DNA of 64,000 nucleotides from Lustribacter sp965277075 (GTDB lineage: Bacteria > Vulcanimicrobiota > Vulcanimicrobiia > Vulcanimicrobiales > Vulcanimicrobiaceae), in assembly GCA_965277075.1 (NCBI GenBank), contig OZ255707.1, positions 2,356,001 through 2,420,000 of the forward strand, given 5' to 3'. This document shows positions 43,501-52,207 of this stretch, piece after piece. The position numbers and the translations under genes were made by a program. Numbering within the stretch: position 1 is the first letter of the stretch; the number at the start of each line of letters is the position of its first letter. The notes beneath the pieces were generated by a model. It searched no databases. It worked only from the letters and a program-made list of their open reading frames with translations, and was not told the DNA's origin.

Positions 43501-45730
43501 CGCCGGCCGCCGCGAGCGCCGTCGCCGGCAGATCGGCCGCCGATATCGCAATGCGGTGGTCGGTCGAGGCCGCGACGGCCGAGCGGCCGGCGACGTCAGC
43601 CGACGCCGCCACGATCCGCACGCGGCCGCCGTCGATCTGCATCGTGCCGGCGGCCCGATCGAGCGGAAAGCCGCGTATGGAGGCGCCCGCCATCGCGGCG
43701 TCGGTCGTCTGCACGGTGATGCCACGACCGTCGACAACGGCGACGACCGGCGCCCGCACGGGTCCTCGCGCTCCGATCCGGCCGGTGAACGGCGCAAGCG
43801 CTTCGAGCGACCCAACGTAGCGGCCACCGAGCGCGAAAAGGCCGCCCGAAGCGGCGCCGCCGCCGCGAAACGAGCCGATGGGGCCGTCGACGCGGACGTT
43901 TTCGAGGCGCAGATCGGCCAGCGTTCCGGCCAGGTCCAAATCCGCGTTGCCCAGCGCGTACGTCTGGAATCCGGCACGGCGGACGTGCACCCGGCCGGCG
44001 ACCGTGAAATCGCTGGGCGGTCCACCGGCGACAACCGAGGCGTCGACGACGCCGCCGACTTGCGGGAAGGGCGGGATTGCGACGCCCGGCAACGTCGCAA
44101 GCCGTCGCGGAATGTCGATGCGATAGCCGCGCACCGCGATCCAGCCGGCGCTCGCGCTCGTCGGACGCTCGATCCGCAGCGCGCCGGAGAGCGACGTGCC
44201 GTCGCGCCGATCGAAGACGAACGGTCCGAACTCGCCGCGGCCGCGCTCGTCGACGGCCACGAAGCCCACCCCGCGGCTTTGCGGACCGACGGCGGCGATC
44301 GTCCCACCGGCGCGAAAGCCGCCGTCCCCGGTCCCGAGGACAACGGTATGCGCGTCGATCGTGGCGTCCGGCGCGACCGCCTGCGCGTAGGGAATTTGCG
44401 CGGCCGGTCCGATCGCATCGACGAACGCTTCCACGAACGCATCGCGCCGGCTGACGTCGACGTTGCCGCTCGCGACCGCGCGCAGCGGACCGAAGCCCGC
44501 GTGGACGCCGGTGAACGTGACGCCGCCGTGCTCGTAATCGACGATGCCGTGCAGCCGATCGAGGGGAATGGTCCCGTAGTACACGCGGTCGGCGGCAAGC
44601 GCGGTGCGGATCAGCGGATCGCTGACGCTTCCGGCGATCAGCGTCTCGATCGTTATGCCGCCGCGGACCGGCTGCGTGTTGAGAAACGCGAAGAGTGTTT
44701 TGAGCCGCACCAGTTCCGCGCCGCCGCCGACGGCGAGCCGGAATTGCAGCTGTGCAAAATCGTAGACACCGCCGCGAACGTGGAGCGGAATGCCGCCGAC
44801 GTCGCCGGCGAGCCCCCGCGTCGTGACGCCGTCTCCGAAGAGATCGATGTGGCCGTGCAGGCCGGTGATCGGTTTCTCCAACGCTTGAAGCGCGACGCGT
44901 GCCGTGTCCAGATCTGCGCCGCCGCCGAGCTGCAGCGCGAACGGCGCCGCCGTTCCAAGGCCGAGGGCGTACGCAACGACGTTGACGTTGTTCACGACGC
45001 CGTCGTCGAAGCGCGCAACCGGGGCGTGGATGAGAAAGTTGAGCAAGCCGCGCAGCGGGATGCGCGCCGCGCGGGCGCGCGTTTGGGTGAAACCGCGGCG
45101 CACGTCGACCGTCGAGCGGATCGCGAGCGGATACGCCCCGAGCGGTGCCGTCTGCGTCCGGCGTCCGAGCAGCGATGCATCGGCCTGCACGAGCGAGCGC
45201 GCGTTCGAATCGATATCGGCCGTCACGCCGATATCGACGATCGATTGGGTTGCAAGGTCGGGCTCGAGCGGCGCATCGTCGACCAAATGGATCTCGCCGC
45301 CACGTACGCGCGCCGTCAGGCGCATCGGCGGCGTCCCGCTCCGGGCGGTCGCCGGCGCGTTGTTTTGCGCGAACGCGCCGAGGTTGTACGTTCCGTCCCG
45401 ATGTCGCACGAGGGTGAACACGGGATGCGCGACCGCGACCGCCTCGATACCGTAGAGCCGCGTTCCGCCCGGTAACAGATCGTGTAGATTGTAGTCGACG
45501 TCGACGCGCTGCGCGTCCGCAAGCGGATCGCCGTTCTTCGAGACGTGCACGTCGAAGAAGGCGGCGTGCGACGTGCCCAGATGCACGTCCCGAAAACGAA
45601 ACGTCGTGCCGGTCGCGACGCTCAGCGCGCGTTGCAATGCAAACGCAATGAGCGCGTGATGTGCGAACGCAAGCACGAGCACGAGCGCGAGTACGGCAGC
45701 ACCAGCCGCGACGAGACGAGAACGCGTCAC
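40529..45730 (-). CDS. tamB: Translocation and assembly module protein TamB (AsmA/DUF490 family)
   Basis: 1733 residues from GTG. A single N-terminal TM anchor (residues 6-34) is followed by long beta-rich repeats forming the hydrophobic groove of bridge-like lipid transfer proteins, and a C-terminal DUF490 domain (IRIDVAATGGVTLTGTLLRPRADG-like block near 1480, then ENTFGGALGLTDLQLTLDYGGRVGYTARKQIS). It spans the periplasm and is thought to move phospholipids or help Omp85 insertion. TamA is absent; BamA is the only Omp85 here, so TamB may work with BamA, as proposed for bacteria without TamA. 20 bp after gyrB. Confidence 0.88.
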   Translation of the reverse strand: MTRSRLVAAGAAVLALVLVLAFAHHALIAFALQRALSVATGTTFRFRDVHLGTSHAAFFDVHVSKNGDPLADAQRVDVDYNLHDLLPGGTRLYGIEAVAVAHPVFTLVRHRDGTYNLGAFAQNNAPATARSGTPPMRLTARVRGGEIHLVDDAPLEPDLATQSIVDIGVTADIDSNARSLVQADASLLGRRTQTAPLGAYPLAIRSTVDVRRGFTQTRARAARIPLRGLLNFLIHAPVARFDDGVVNNVNVVAYALGLGTAAPFALQLGGGADLDTARVALQALEKPITGLHGHIDLFGDGVTTRGLAGDVGGIPLHVRGGVYDFAQLQFRLAVGGGAELVRLKTLFAFLNTQPVRGGITIETLIAGSVSDPLIRTALAADRVYYGTIPLDRLHGIVDYEHGGVTFTGVHAGFGPLRAVASGNVDVSRRDAFVEAFVDAIGPAAQIPYAQAVAPDATIDAHTVVLGTGDGGFRAGGTIAAVGPQSRGVGFVAVDERGRGEFGPFVFDRRDGTSLSGALRIERPTSASAGWIAVRGYRIDIPRRLATLPGVAIPPFPQVGGVVDASVVAGGPPSDFTVAGRVHVRRAGFQTYALGNADLDLAGTLADLRLENVRVDGPIGSFRGGGAASGGLFALGGRYVGSLEALAPFTGRIGARGPVRAPVVAVVDGRGITVQTTDAAMAGASIRGFPLDRAAGTMQIDGGRVRIVAASADVAGRSAVAASTDHRIAISAADLPATALAAAGVPLEAGSVSVFGLADSRGPSFEGSVDLAGGRTRGGYPVNGWADLVIAGPTLGVRDGIAGIGSTYARIGGRLDDIGSKAPVYALAANIPLGDVAGLARDLRLPVRNAEGSFAATVRVSGAGGLPHIAGTVDAPEGAYNGLDFADAGGRFTLDADSGLHVQVADGRVHIHATPLRFDAAVAPGALALHVASPAANLVDFDDYFDESGLLAGSGPVALTFADDGRTVSTYGRFALAGARVRRFPLGDVRALWGMHGGHVAGSFTTDAPTGGLGASGTIVPAAGGPLAAFAAARYEGDIRGRNVDLGSWLPALGFSQPVFGRLSASGHLRGVFPRIAIGGQASVTGGMIGKYPVTAANLRTRIVGERVGIDDAVVDLGFVRFTSAGLVGVDPTDPLSLHIHASVPDVGEAARRIVRDAPDVGGTLEADALISGSYAKPRIRAGVDLENGRYGQFAVQHVIGDVESDLASVRLDSAEIAFGRGSAVIAGSLPITLSPPGVGPPNAPLSITADARDLDLSPFASLVPGRGTKLGGTVNGRLALQGTVFSPRVFGTVTLTNGSYVSDVETSPIRRLNAQVAFSGTSVALQALHGNVGAGTIDGSGQLDLPIAEAPPTGYSIDLTAKGAQLVVPGFGGGTLDGKMQLASGARRPVVSGDVLLYDTTIPFATIFKATGSSEGESGPPLDLGLDLHAEAGKNVRIKSSIIDVAATGGVTLTGTLLRPRADGVLTATRGGVFSTYARLFRIADATVTFDPAQGIVPNLDLHATAHVTNPDPDTTRNAIGSADITVSVTGPADSYTVAYASVPPYSQEQIVALLAAIPLLGAVNFDQPQAVGTLRGAPGESNVLLPPGVTIYQTGVYSFGQEAFSLLNTQLTQRLLSPVENTFGGALGLTDLQLTLDYGGRVGYTARKQISAKRQVAVTLGQVLSYPTRTQFGLTAQPDATTSASFSFFTQNGTPSYTNSIFGNTSNVQVLNGIQPLSNRQGFSAVITRTYP

Positions 45731-45750
45731 CGCGAGAAGCGGCTCAGCGA

Positions 45751-47664
45751 CTAAAGATCGAGATTGCGGACGGTGCGCGCGTGCTCTTGAATGAAGAGCT
45801 TGCGCGGCTCGACTTTATCACCCATCAGCGTTGTGAACATCCGTTCCGCCTCCTCGCTCGCCTCGTCCAACGTCACTTGCTTGAGCCGACGGCTCGACTC
45901 GTCCATCGTCGTGTCGGCCAATTGCTCCGCGTCCATTTCACCGAGACCTTTGAACTGTTGAACGGTGAACTCTTTCGGATCGTCTCCGTCGAAGATCGCT
46001 TTGAGTTCGTCCTCGGTGAACGCCCACCACTGCTTCTTGCCTTTTTTCACGCCGTAGAGCGGCGGCTGGGCGATGTACACGTAGCCGCGCTCGACGAGCG
46101 CTTTCATCTGACGATAGAAGAACGTCAGCAGGAGCGTGCGAATATGCGAGCCGTCCACGTCGGCGTCGGTCATGATGATGATCTTGTGATAGCGCAGCTT
46201 GTCGGCGTTGAACTCTTCGCCGAAACCGGTGCCGAACGCGGTGATCATCGTGCGGATCTCTTCGTTCGAGAGCATCTTGTCGAGCCGCGACTTCTCGACG
46301 TTGAGAATCTTACCGCGTAACGGCAGAATCGCTTGCGTATTCGGATCGCGTCCGCCCTTCGCGGTACCGCCGGCGGAGTCGCCCTCGACCAGAAAAATCT
46401 CGCAGACTTCGGGCACCTGCGACTTACAATCCACCAGCTTGCCCGGCAGACCGCTGCCGTCGAGCGCATTCTTGCGACGCGTCAGGTCGCGTGCCTTTTT
46501 CGCAGCGTCACGTGCACGTTGGGCCGACATGCACTTCTCGACGATGATGCGCGCGATCTTCGGATTTTCTTCCAGGAAGAACTCGAGCCGTTCGGTCACG
46601 AGCGCGTTGACGATCGGTCGCACTTTGGCGTTGCCGAGTTTGGTCTTCGTCTGGCCTTCGAATTGCGGATTTTCCAGCTTCACCGAAACGATTGCGGTGA
46701 GCCCTTCCATGCAGTCGTCGGTCGAGAGGTTCGCGTCGTTGTCCTTGAGCATGCCCCGTTTGCGGGCGTAGGCGTTGATCTCGTTCGAAACTGCAGTGCG
46801 AAAGCCGGTGAGGTGCATCCCGCCTTCGATCGTATTGATGTTATTCGCGTAGGCGTAGACGACTTCGTTGTACCCGTCGGTCCACTGCAGCGCGCACTCG
46901 ACGACGATTCCGTCACGCTCGCCGTTCGTCGAGATGACGGGTGTGAGCGCTTCTTTGTTCTCGTTGAGCCACTCGACGAACGACACGATGCCGCCCTCGA
47001 AAAAGTACGTCTTCTCGCGGACGGATTCTTCACGCTGCGGATCAGGGCGCTCGTCGCGCAGCGTGATGCGCAGCGCGCGATTCAGAAACGCGAGTTCGCG
47101 TAGCCGCTTCTCGAGCGTGCTCCACGAAAAGTCGAGCGTCTCGAACACCTCGGGGTCCGGCTTGAACCACTGATAGGTTCCGGTGCCCTCGGCGCGACCG
47201 AGCCTGCGCAACTTCGAGGACGTGATGCCGCGCTCGAAGGAGATCTCGTACTGATAGCCATCGCGGGTCACCCTCGTCGTCATCCGTTCCGAGAGTGCGT
47301 TGACCACCGAAATGCCGACGCCGTGCAAGCCGCCGGATACTTTGTAGCCGCCCTTGCCGAACTTCCCGCCGGCGTGCAAGATCGTCATCACGACCTCGAC
47401 GGCCGGAAGCTGTTCTTCGACGTGGATGTCGACGGGGATGCCGCGACCGTTATCGCGCACCGAGCACGAACCGTCCGCGTACAAGACGACGTCGATCTCC
47501 GTCGCGTATCCGGCGAGCGCTTCGTCGACGGCATTATCGACGGCCTCGTAAACCAGTTGGTGAAGTCCGCGTTCCGACGTGTTCCCGATGTACATCCCAG
47601 GACGTTTACGCACGGCCTCGAGGCCTTTGAGGACCTCGATTTGTTCGCCGGTATATTCTTGCAT
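45751..47664 (-). CDS. gyrB: DNA gyrase subunit B
   Basis: 637 residues from the ATG at 47664 (MQEYTGEQIEVLKGLEAVRKRPGMYIG is canonical). It has a GHKL ATPase domain (YEAVDNAVDEALAG; DNGRGIPVDIH; GGLHGVGISVVNALS), a transducer, and a Toprim domain (EVCEIFLVEGDSAGGTAKGG; IIIMTDADVDGSHIRTL), and ends with QEHARTVRNLDL. The length is that of the short Gram-positive/cyanobacterial form, without the E. coli insert of about 170 residues. gyrA is not in the window. It follows the DciA-like gene by 37 bp. Confidence 0.97.
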   Translation of the reverse strand: MQEYTGEQIEVLKGLEAVRKRPGMYIGNTSERGLHQLVYEAVDNAVDEALAGYATEIDVVLYADGSCSVRDNGRGIPVDIHVEEQLPAVEVVMTILHAGGKFGKGGYKVSGGLHGVGISVVNALSERMTTRVTRDGYQYEISFERGITSSKLRRLGRAEGTGTYQWFKPDPEVFETLDFSWSTLEKRLRELAFLNRALRITLRDERPDPQREESVREKTYFFEGGIVSFVEWLNENKEALTPVISTNGERDGIVVECALQWTDGYNEVVYAYANNINTIEGGMHLTGFRTAVSNEINAYARKRGMLKDNDANLSTDDCMEGLTAIVSVKLENPQFEGQTKTKLGNAKVRPIVNALVTERLEFFLEENPKIARIIVEKCMSAQRARDAAKKARDLTRRKNALDGSGLPGKLVDCKSQVPEVCEIFLVEGDSAGGTAKGGRDPNTQAILPLRGKILNVEKSRLDKMLSNEEIRTMITAFGTGFGEEFNADKLRYHKIIIMTDADVDGSHIRTLLLTFFYRQMKALVERGYVYIAQPPLYGVKKGKKQWWAFTEDELKAIFDGDDPKEFTVQQFKGLGEMDAEQLADTTMDESSRRLKQVTLDEASEEAERMFTTLMGDKVEPRKLFIQEHARTVRNLDL

Positions 47665-47701
47665 TCCGAACGTTGGTCTTCGACATCGGCGGGATTTTTC
47701 T

Positions 47702-48547
47702 TTATATTTGCGTCTCAACCGATCGAATGAATGCGTACAGGTCGCCGAGCGCGTTTTGACGGACGGGCGAATCCAACTCCAAGCGATTCGGATCGATGCG
47801 CGTCTCCAGCAGCACGTACGAACTCGCCAGCTTGCGAATCCGGGCAACGTCGACGGGCGCTTTCGCCTCGCGGCGTTTGCGCGCGAGACGCAGTTCGTCC
47901 ATCCAAGACCGGAGCAGGCGGCGGCGGATGCGGTCGTAGGCTTCGGGCGTTAAGCCCGCCACGAGGTCCAGCACGTCTTCCGAGGCCAGCCAGGGCGCTT
48001 CGAAGAGAATGCGTTCGCATCGCTCCCGTTGGTCTGTTTCAGCTCGGTCGGCGCACGGACGGCAGCGCGCGGCTCCCGCGGCGATCGCCGAACTGCACGT
48101 CGTGCAGAATACACCTCCCGCACCGGCGTGCGCCGTACGGCGCGCTTCGACGACGGACCGCAGCCGCGCGAGCGCCTCCACGGCCGTCGTTGGCCGCCCA
48201 CCCTGGGGCGCGAGCGCGGGTCGCGTCAGGCGCCGGCCGCCGGTACCGCTCCGCGCCGCGGCGCGCACGGTCCCGATGCGGAAGCGCAGCCGCTCGACGC
48301 CGTGGACACCGAGCTCGTTGATGCTCACGAGGATCGTCCGCTCGAGGAATGAGAGTTGATGGCTCCACGAACTCGACGCGGTGATTACGACGAGCGCGGA
48401 GCCGACGAGCGCGACCGGCTGCGCCGCACGGGCGACGTCGTCGCCGACGATCTCACTCCAGGTCGCGCGAATCGTTGCCAGCGGATCGTCGAGCGGGCCG
48501 CGACTTGGGCGCCAGCCCGTCAGCGCCGAGCCGAGCGGGGTCAGCAC
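47702..48547 (-). CDS. DciA-like (DUF721) protein with zinc ribbon
   Basis: 281 residues. The first 95 match the DUF721/DciA domain: IRATWSEIVGDDVARAAQPVAL, LVVITASSSWSHQLSFLERTIL and VERLRFRIG. DciA is the ancestral loader of the replicative helicase DnaB. Next comes a Pro/Arg linker, then CTTC...CRPC, a probable zinc ribbon near 148-166, and a helical C-terminal domain of about 115 residues with no known match. It overlaps recF by 7 bp (GTGCTGA). Its place in dnaA-dnaN-recF-gyrB fits a replication role. No dnaC or dnaI is seen. Confidence 0.8.
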   Translation of the reverse strand: MLTPLGSALTGWRPSRGPLDDPLATIRATWSEIVGDDVARAAQPVALVGSALVVITASSSWSHQLSFLERTILVSINELGVHGVERLRFRIGTVRAAARSGTGGRRLTRPALAPQGGRPTTAVEALARLRSVVEARRTAHAGAGGVFCTTCSSAIAAGAARCRPCADRAETDQRERCERILFEAPWLASEDVLDLVAGLTPEAYDRIRRRLLRSWMDELRLARKRREAKAPVDVARIRKLASSYVLLETRIDPNRLELDSPVRQNALGDLYAFIRSVETQI

Positions 48548-49629
48548 GCCGTCACCGTCGCGGCGACGATGCGGAACCGGGCCGCTTCACCGCTCTGCGG
48601 CGGCAGATCGGTCGTCGTCAGGAACGCCTGTTCGAACGCGCCGACGGCGGTTAGAAAGCCGCCTGCGCGCTCGAGGTCGAGCTCGGAGAGAACGTCGTCG
48701 AGCAAGAGAATCGGGGCGTCGCCGGAGCGTGCACGCATGACTTCGTATTCGGCAACCTTGAGCGCAAGCACCGCCGTCCGTTGCTGTCCCTGTGAACCGA
48801 AGGCTTCGAGCGGGCAATCGTCCACGAACAGCCGCACCTCGTCGCGATGCGGGCCGACGAGCGTCGTGCGGCGGCGCATTTCGGCATCGACGTTCGCGTC
48901 AAGGGCGGCTGCGACGGCAGCGGCCGGATTGTCGCCGCCGGGAATGCTCGGCGCGTAGACGATGCCAAGCCGCTCGCGCGTTCCCGGCCACCGCGCGTAG
49001 ACGGCTGCGGCATGTTCGGTCAACTCGGCGACGAAGGTCGCGCGGGCGGCGATAAGCGCGGCCGCCGAAGCAACGAGCTCGTCATTGTACGCCAGCAACA
49101 GGTCCCGATCGGGTGCAATCGCACCGCGCAGAAGCGCCGCCTTCTGCGCAATGATTTTGCCGTAGCGTGCGAGATCGCGATAGTATGCGGGCGAGAGTTG
49201 CGCGAGGGCGTTGTTGAGGAACGTGCGACGTCCGGCGGGACCGGCGGAAACCAAATGCAGGTCGGCGGGCACGAATGTCACGACGCGTGCTCGGCCGAGG
49301 AAACGCGCGAAGCCCACGCTCGCACCGTTGACGTCGAACGACTTCCGCGTCGCACCGCCGGCGGTTGCGATCGCACAATGCAACCGTACGGTGCCGGCTG
49401 CAACGCGTGCATCGCCGCCGATGGCGGCGCGCGAGGAACCGAGCCGGATCAGTTCGCTCTCACGGCGCGCGCGAAAGGATTTGCCGGTCGCGAGCATCGC
49501 GATCGCTTCGAGCAAGTTGCTCTTGCCCTGCGCATTCGCGCCGACGAACACGTTGAGCCCCGCCGCGGGCGCGAAATCGAGCGCGGCGTAATTGCGAAAG
49601 TCGGCCAAGCGTAACGACGTGAGCAGCAA
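48541..49629 (-). CDS. recF: DNA replication and repair protein RecF
   Basis: 362 residues, an SMC-like ATPase: LTSLRLADFRNYAALDF, Walker A FVGANAQGKSNLLEAI, the signature GSQGQQRTAVLALKVAEYE and Walker B ILLLDDVLSELD. It loads RecA at gaps together with RecR. It begins with TTG 9 bp after the MFS gene stop. A transporter gene separates it from dnaN, which breaks the usual dnaN-recF adjacency. Confidence 0.94.
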   Translation of the reverse strand: MLLTSLRLADFRNYAALDFAPAAGLNVFVGANAQGKSNLLEAIAMLATGKSFRARRESELIRLGSSRAAIGGDARVAAGTVRLHCAIATAGGATRKSFDVNGASVGFARFLGRARVVTFVPADLHLVSAGPAGRRTFLNNALAQLSPAYYRDLARYGKIIAQKAALLRGAIAPDRDLLLAYNDELVASAAALIAARATFVAELTEHAAAVYARWPGTRERLGIVYAPSIPGGDNPAAAVAAALDANVDAEMRRRTTLVGPHRDEVRLFVDDCPLEAFGSQGQQRTAVLALKVAEYEVMRARSGDAPILLLDDVLSELDLERAGGFLTAVGAFEQAFLTTTDLPPQSGEAARFRIVAATVTAC

Positions 49630-49638
49630 CCCCGCGAC

Positions 49639-50805
49639 TTACGCCGCCGGCCGAAGGCGCTCCGCCGCGGCCAACTGATTCGACCCGATCGACGTGGCGA
49701 GCGCGAGCACCGCGATTCCGGCGCCGATCCACGGCAAATCGCCATACGCAAGGCCCGCCGTGATCGCGACGCTTCCGATACCGGCACCGAGCGCATTGCC
49801 GAGATTGAATGCTCCCTGATTGAGCGTTGAAGCGAGGTTTGGGGCGGCCGCGGCTTCGTCGACGATGCGCAGCTGCAGCAGCGGGACAAGCGCAAAGGCG
49901 AGAATTCCCCACACGAAGATGGTTGCGTACGCGGCGCTGCTCCAGCGGCTCGTGAACGCAAAGAGCGCGAGGATGACGGCGACCGCCGCGCCCAGGCCGA
50001 TCAAGGACGGCATCAGGTTCCAGTCGGCGAGCCGCCCGCCCACCGCGTTGCCCGCCGTGAGACCGACGCCGAAGATCAGCAGTGCGACGGTGACGGCCGA
50101 CGGTGGAATACCGGTGACGCGTTCGAGCAGCGGCGTGATGTAGGTGAACACCGAGAACAAACTCGCCGACGAGAGTACGCTGATCGCCATTGCCAAAATG
50201 ACTTGCCGGTTGCCGATCACGCGCAATTCGGCGCGCAGATTCGGCCGGTCCATCCGCAGGTGCGCCGGCACCCAGATCGCGACGGCGGCAAACGCGCCGA
50301 TGCCGACCGCCGCAACGGCCCAAAATGTCGCGCGCCAGCCCATAGCGTTGCCGAGCGCCGTTCCGAACGGGACGCCCAGAACGTTGGCAAGCGTCAATCC
50401 GGCGAACATGGCGGCGATTGCTTGCGCGCGGCGTTCGGCCGCAACGAGTTGCGATGCGACGACCGCGCCGATACCGAAGAACGCGCCATGACAAAACGCG
50501 GTAACGACGCGCGCCGCGAGCAACACGCCGTAACTCGGTGCGAGCGCGCACAGCGCGTTGCCGACGACGAAGACGACGACCATCCCGAGCAATGCCGTCT
50601 TCCGCGGTACGCCGATCACGAGCGCGGCGACGACCGGCGCACCGACGACCACGCCGAGTGCGTAGCCCGTGACGAGCAGGCCGGCGCGCGGAATACCGAC
50701 ACCGAGATCGCGTGCAACGTCCGGCAGCAAACCCATGATGACGAATTCGGTCGTGCCGATACAGAACGACGCCATCGCGAGCGCGATGATAGCACGGGGC
50801 ACCAA
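49639..50805 (-). CDS. Major facilitator superfamily efflux transporter (DHA1/AraJ-like)
   Basis: 388 residues with 12 predicted TM helices. The N terminus, LAMASFCIGTTEFVIMGLLPDVARDLGV, and GFLV/GYALGVVVGAPVVAAL-type helix 2 are characteristic of the AraJ/YdhP group of drug or sugar exporters (DHA1). Substrate unknown. The start is TTG at 50805 or GTG three bases in. It sits 4 bp after dnaN and 9 bp before recF in the same direction, so it must be cotranscribed with replication genes, an unusual location suggesting insertion into an old operon. Codon usage looks like that of its neighbours. Confidence 0.88.
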   Translation of the reverse strand: MVPRAIIALAMASFCIGTTEFVIMGLLPDVARDLGVGIPRAGLLVTGYALGVVVGAPVVAALVIGVPRKTALLGMVVVFVVGNALCALAPSYGVLLAARVVTAFCHGAFFGIGAVVASQLVAAERRAQAIAAMFAGLTLANVLGVPFGTALGNAMGWRATFWAVAAVGIGAFAAVAIWVPAHLRMDRPNLRAELRVIGNRQVILAMAISVLSSASLFSVFTYITPLLERVTGIPPSAVTVALLIFGVGLTAGNAVGGRLADWNLMPSLIGLGAAVAVILALFAFTSRWSSAAYATIFVWGILAFALVPLLQLRIVDEAAAAPNLASTLNQGAFNLGNALGAGIGSVAITAGLAYGDLPWIGAGIAVLALATSIGSNQLAAAERLRPAA

Positions 50806-50809
50806 ACGC

Positions 50810-51925
50810 CTACTGGCGCAGCGGCATCAACACGAAGAGTGGTTTGCCGAGATCGTTGCCTTCAAGCGGGCGAATCGCGGCCGGCGAGAGCGGGCCGAGC
50901 AAGTCGAGAACCGTCTGCGGTGAATCGACGTGATTGAGGATTTCCACGAGATAGCGCGCGTTGAAGGCGATGGTCAAATCGTCCCCGGTCTGTTCAACCT
51001 CGAGTTCTTCGTATGCGTTACCGGTGACGTCGGATTTCGCCGTGATCATCAGCGTGTTATTTGCAATCTCGAGTTTCACCATCGATGCTCGGTCGCCGGC
51101 GACGAGTTCGGCGCGCCGTAAGCCGCCAATCAGTGCAGCGGTGTTGACCGTGACCGCGCGATCGAATTTTGCGGGAATGACCTGTCCGTAGTTCGGATAC
51201 TGTCCGTCGACGAGCCGCACGACAATCGACGTCGCGCCCGCGCTGAGCATGAGTTGATTTGCTTGTGCGCCGAGCGCGGTCGCTTCGAGCATCTCGGCCG
51301 AACCCACGTTTCGCGCCGCCTCGGCGAGCGCGCGCGACGGAACGATGTACTTCGCGGACCCCTCGAACGGACGATCGAGCGTCGACGTCCACTTCGCGAG
51401 CCGATAGCCGTCGGTCGCGACGAACGTGACCGAATCGCCCTCGAGTTCGAGCAGCGTCCCCATTAGGACGGCGCCGCGAGCCTCCTCGCTCGACGCCGCG
51501 AAGATCGTTGCCGCGACGCCGTCGCGAAACTTCTTGGCCGAGATGCCGAACGTCGCGCCTTTCTGCGCGCCGGGAAGCGGCGGGTACTCGTCGGGCGGCA
51601 ACGCGAGGAAGTCGTAGTTCGAACGTTCGGCTTTGATCGACGCGCGGGTCGGCGAACCGGTGAGTTCGAGCAGCCCCGCGGGCAGGTTACCGAGATATCC
51701 CGAGAAGAGCTTTGCCGGAACCGTGACAGCGCCGGTTTCGACGACCTCGGCTGGAAACGACTGTTCGAGTGTGAGTTCGAGATCCGTTGCCCGCACCTTG
51801 ATGCTGCCGTCGTCGGCGCTGAGCAAGACGTTCGAGAGGATCGGAACGGTCGTGTGCGCGTTGACGATTTTGCTCGCGGCGCCGACGGCTGAGGCGATAT
51901 CTTTCGTACTACACGTAAACTTCAC
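50810..51925 (-). CDS. dnaN: DNA polymerase III beta sliding clamp
   Basis: 371 residues, three tandem clamp domains as usual. MKFTCSTKDIASAVGAASKIV and VPILSNVLLSADDGSIKVRATDLE mark the start, and the C-terminal end KPLFVLMPLRQ matches the family pattern. The start is GTG with GGTGG 5 nt upstream. Forms the ring that tethers polymerase to DNA. 282 bp containing DnaA boxes separate it from dnaA. Confidence 0.96.
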   Translation of the reverse strand: MKFTCSTKDIASAVGAASKIVNAHTTVPILSNVLLSADDGSIKVRATDLELTLEQSFPAEVVETGAVTVPAKLFSGYLGNLPAGLLELTGSPTRASIKAERSNYDFLALPPDEYPPLPGAQKGATFGISAKKFRDGVAATIFAASSEEARGAVLMGTLLELEGDSVTFVATDGYRLAKWTSTLDRPFEGSAKYIVPSRALAEAARNVGSAEMLEATALGAQANQLMLSAGATSIVVRLVDGQYPNYGQVIPAKFDRAVTVNTAALIGGLRRAELVAGDRASMVKLEIANNTLMITAKSDVTGNAYEELEVEQTGDDLTIAFNARYLVEILNHVDSPQTVLDLLGPLSPAAIRPLEGNDLGKPLFVLMPLRQ

Positions 51926-52207
51926 TCATCCACCGTTCGGCGCGTCGCTGACGCGTTCGTCCTAGAATTAAAGAGATAACCGTCGTCGTAGTAGGCACGT
52001 GTACGACGTGGATAAACGCCCGAGAGGCCTGCGACCGTTCGGGAAGCCGGCTAAATCGGGTGTGCACGAATCGCGCGTTTCATCCCCCGCATGCACCGGA
52101 GCGACGCGCGTTCGCATTATCCACGTCCGAACCCCGACCCTGGTTGGTGACGCTGTGGATCAATCGATCGCCGCGCGAACCCGTCGGTCGCGGGCGCACG
52201 CGCGGCC
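51926..52207. promoter_or_regulatory. dnaA-dnaN intergenic region with DnaA boxes
   Basis: 282 bp without a gene. I see TTATCCACG on the minus strand at 52007-52015, TTATCCACG on the plus strand at 52117-52125, and a weaker TGATCCACA on the minus strand at 52154-52162. The stretch 51964-51979 is locally AT-rich. The region may be the second half of a bipartite origin, or allow DnaA to regulate dnaN. No strong promoter hexamers were found. Confidence 0.6.

Noticed and set aside
42944..45475. Plus-strand open frame of 843 codons opposite tamB
   Set aside because: Antisense shadow; composition is Arg/Asp/Ala-rich throughout and no domain is visible.
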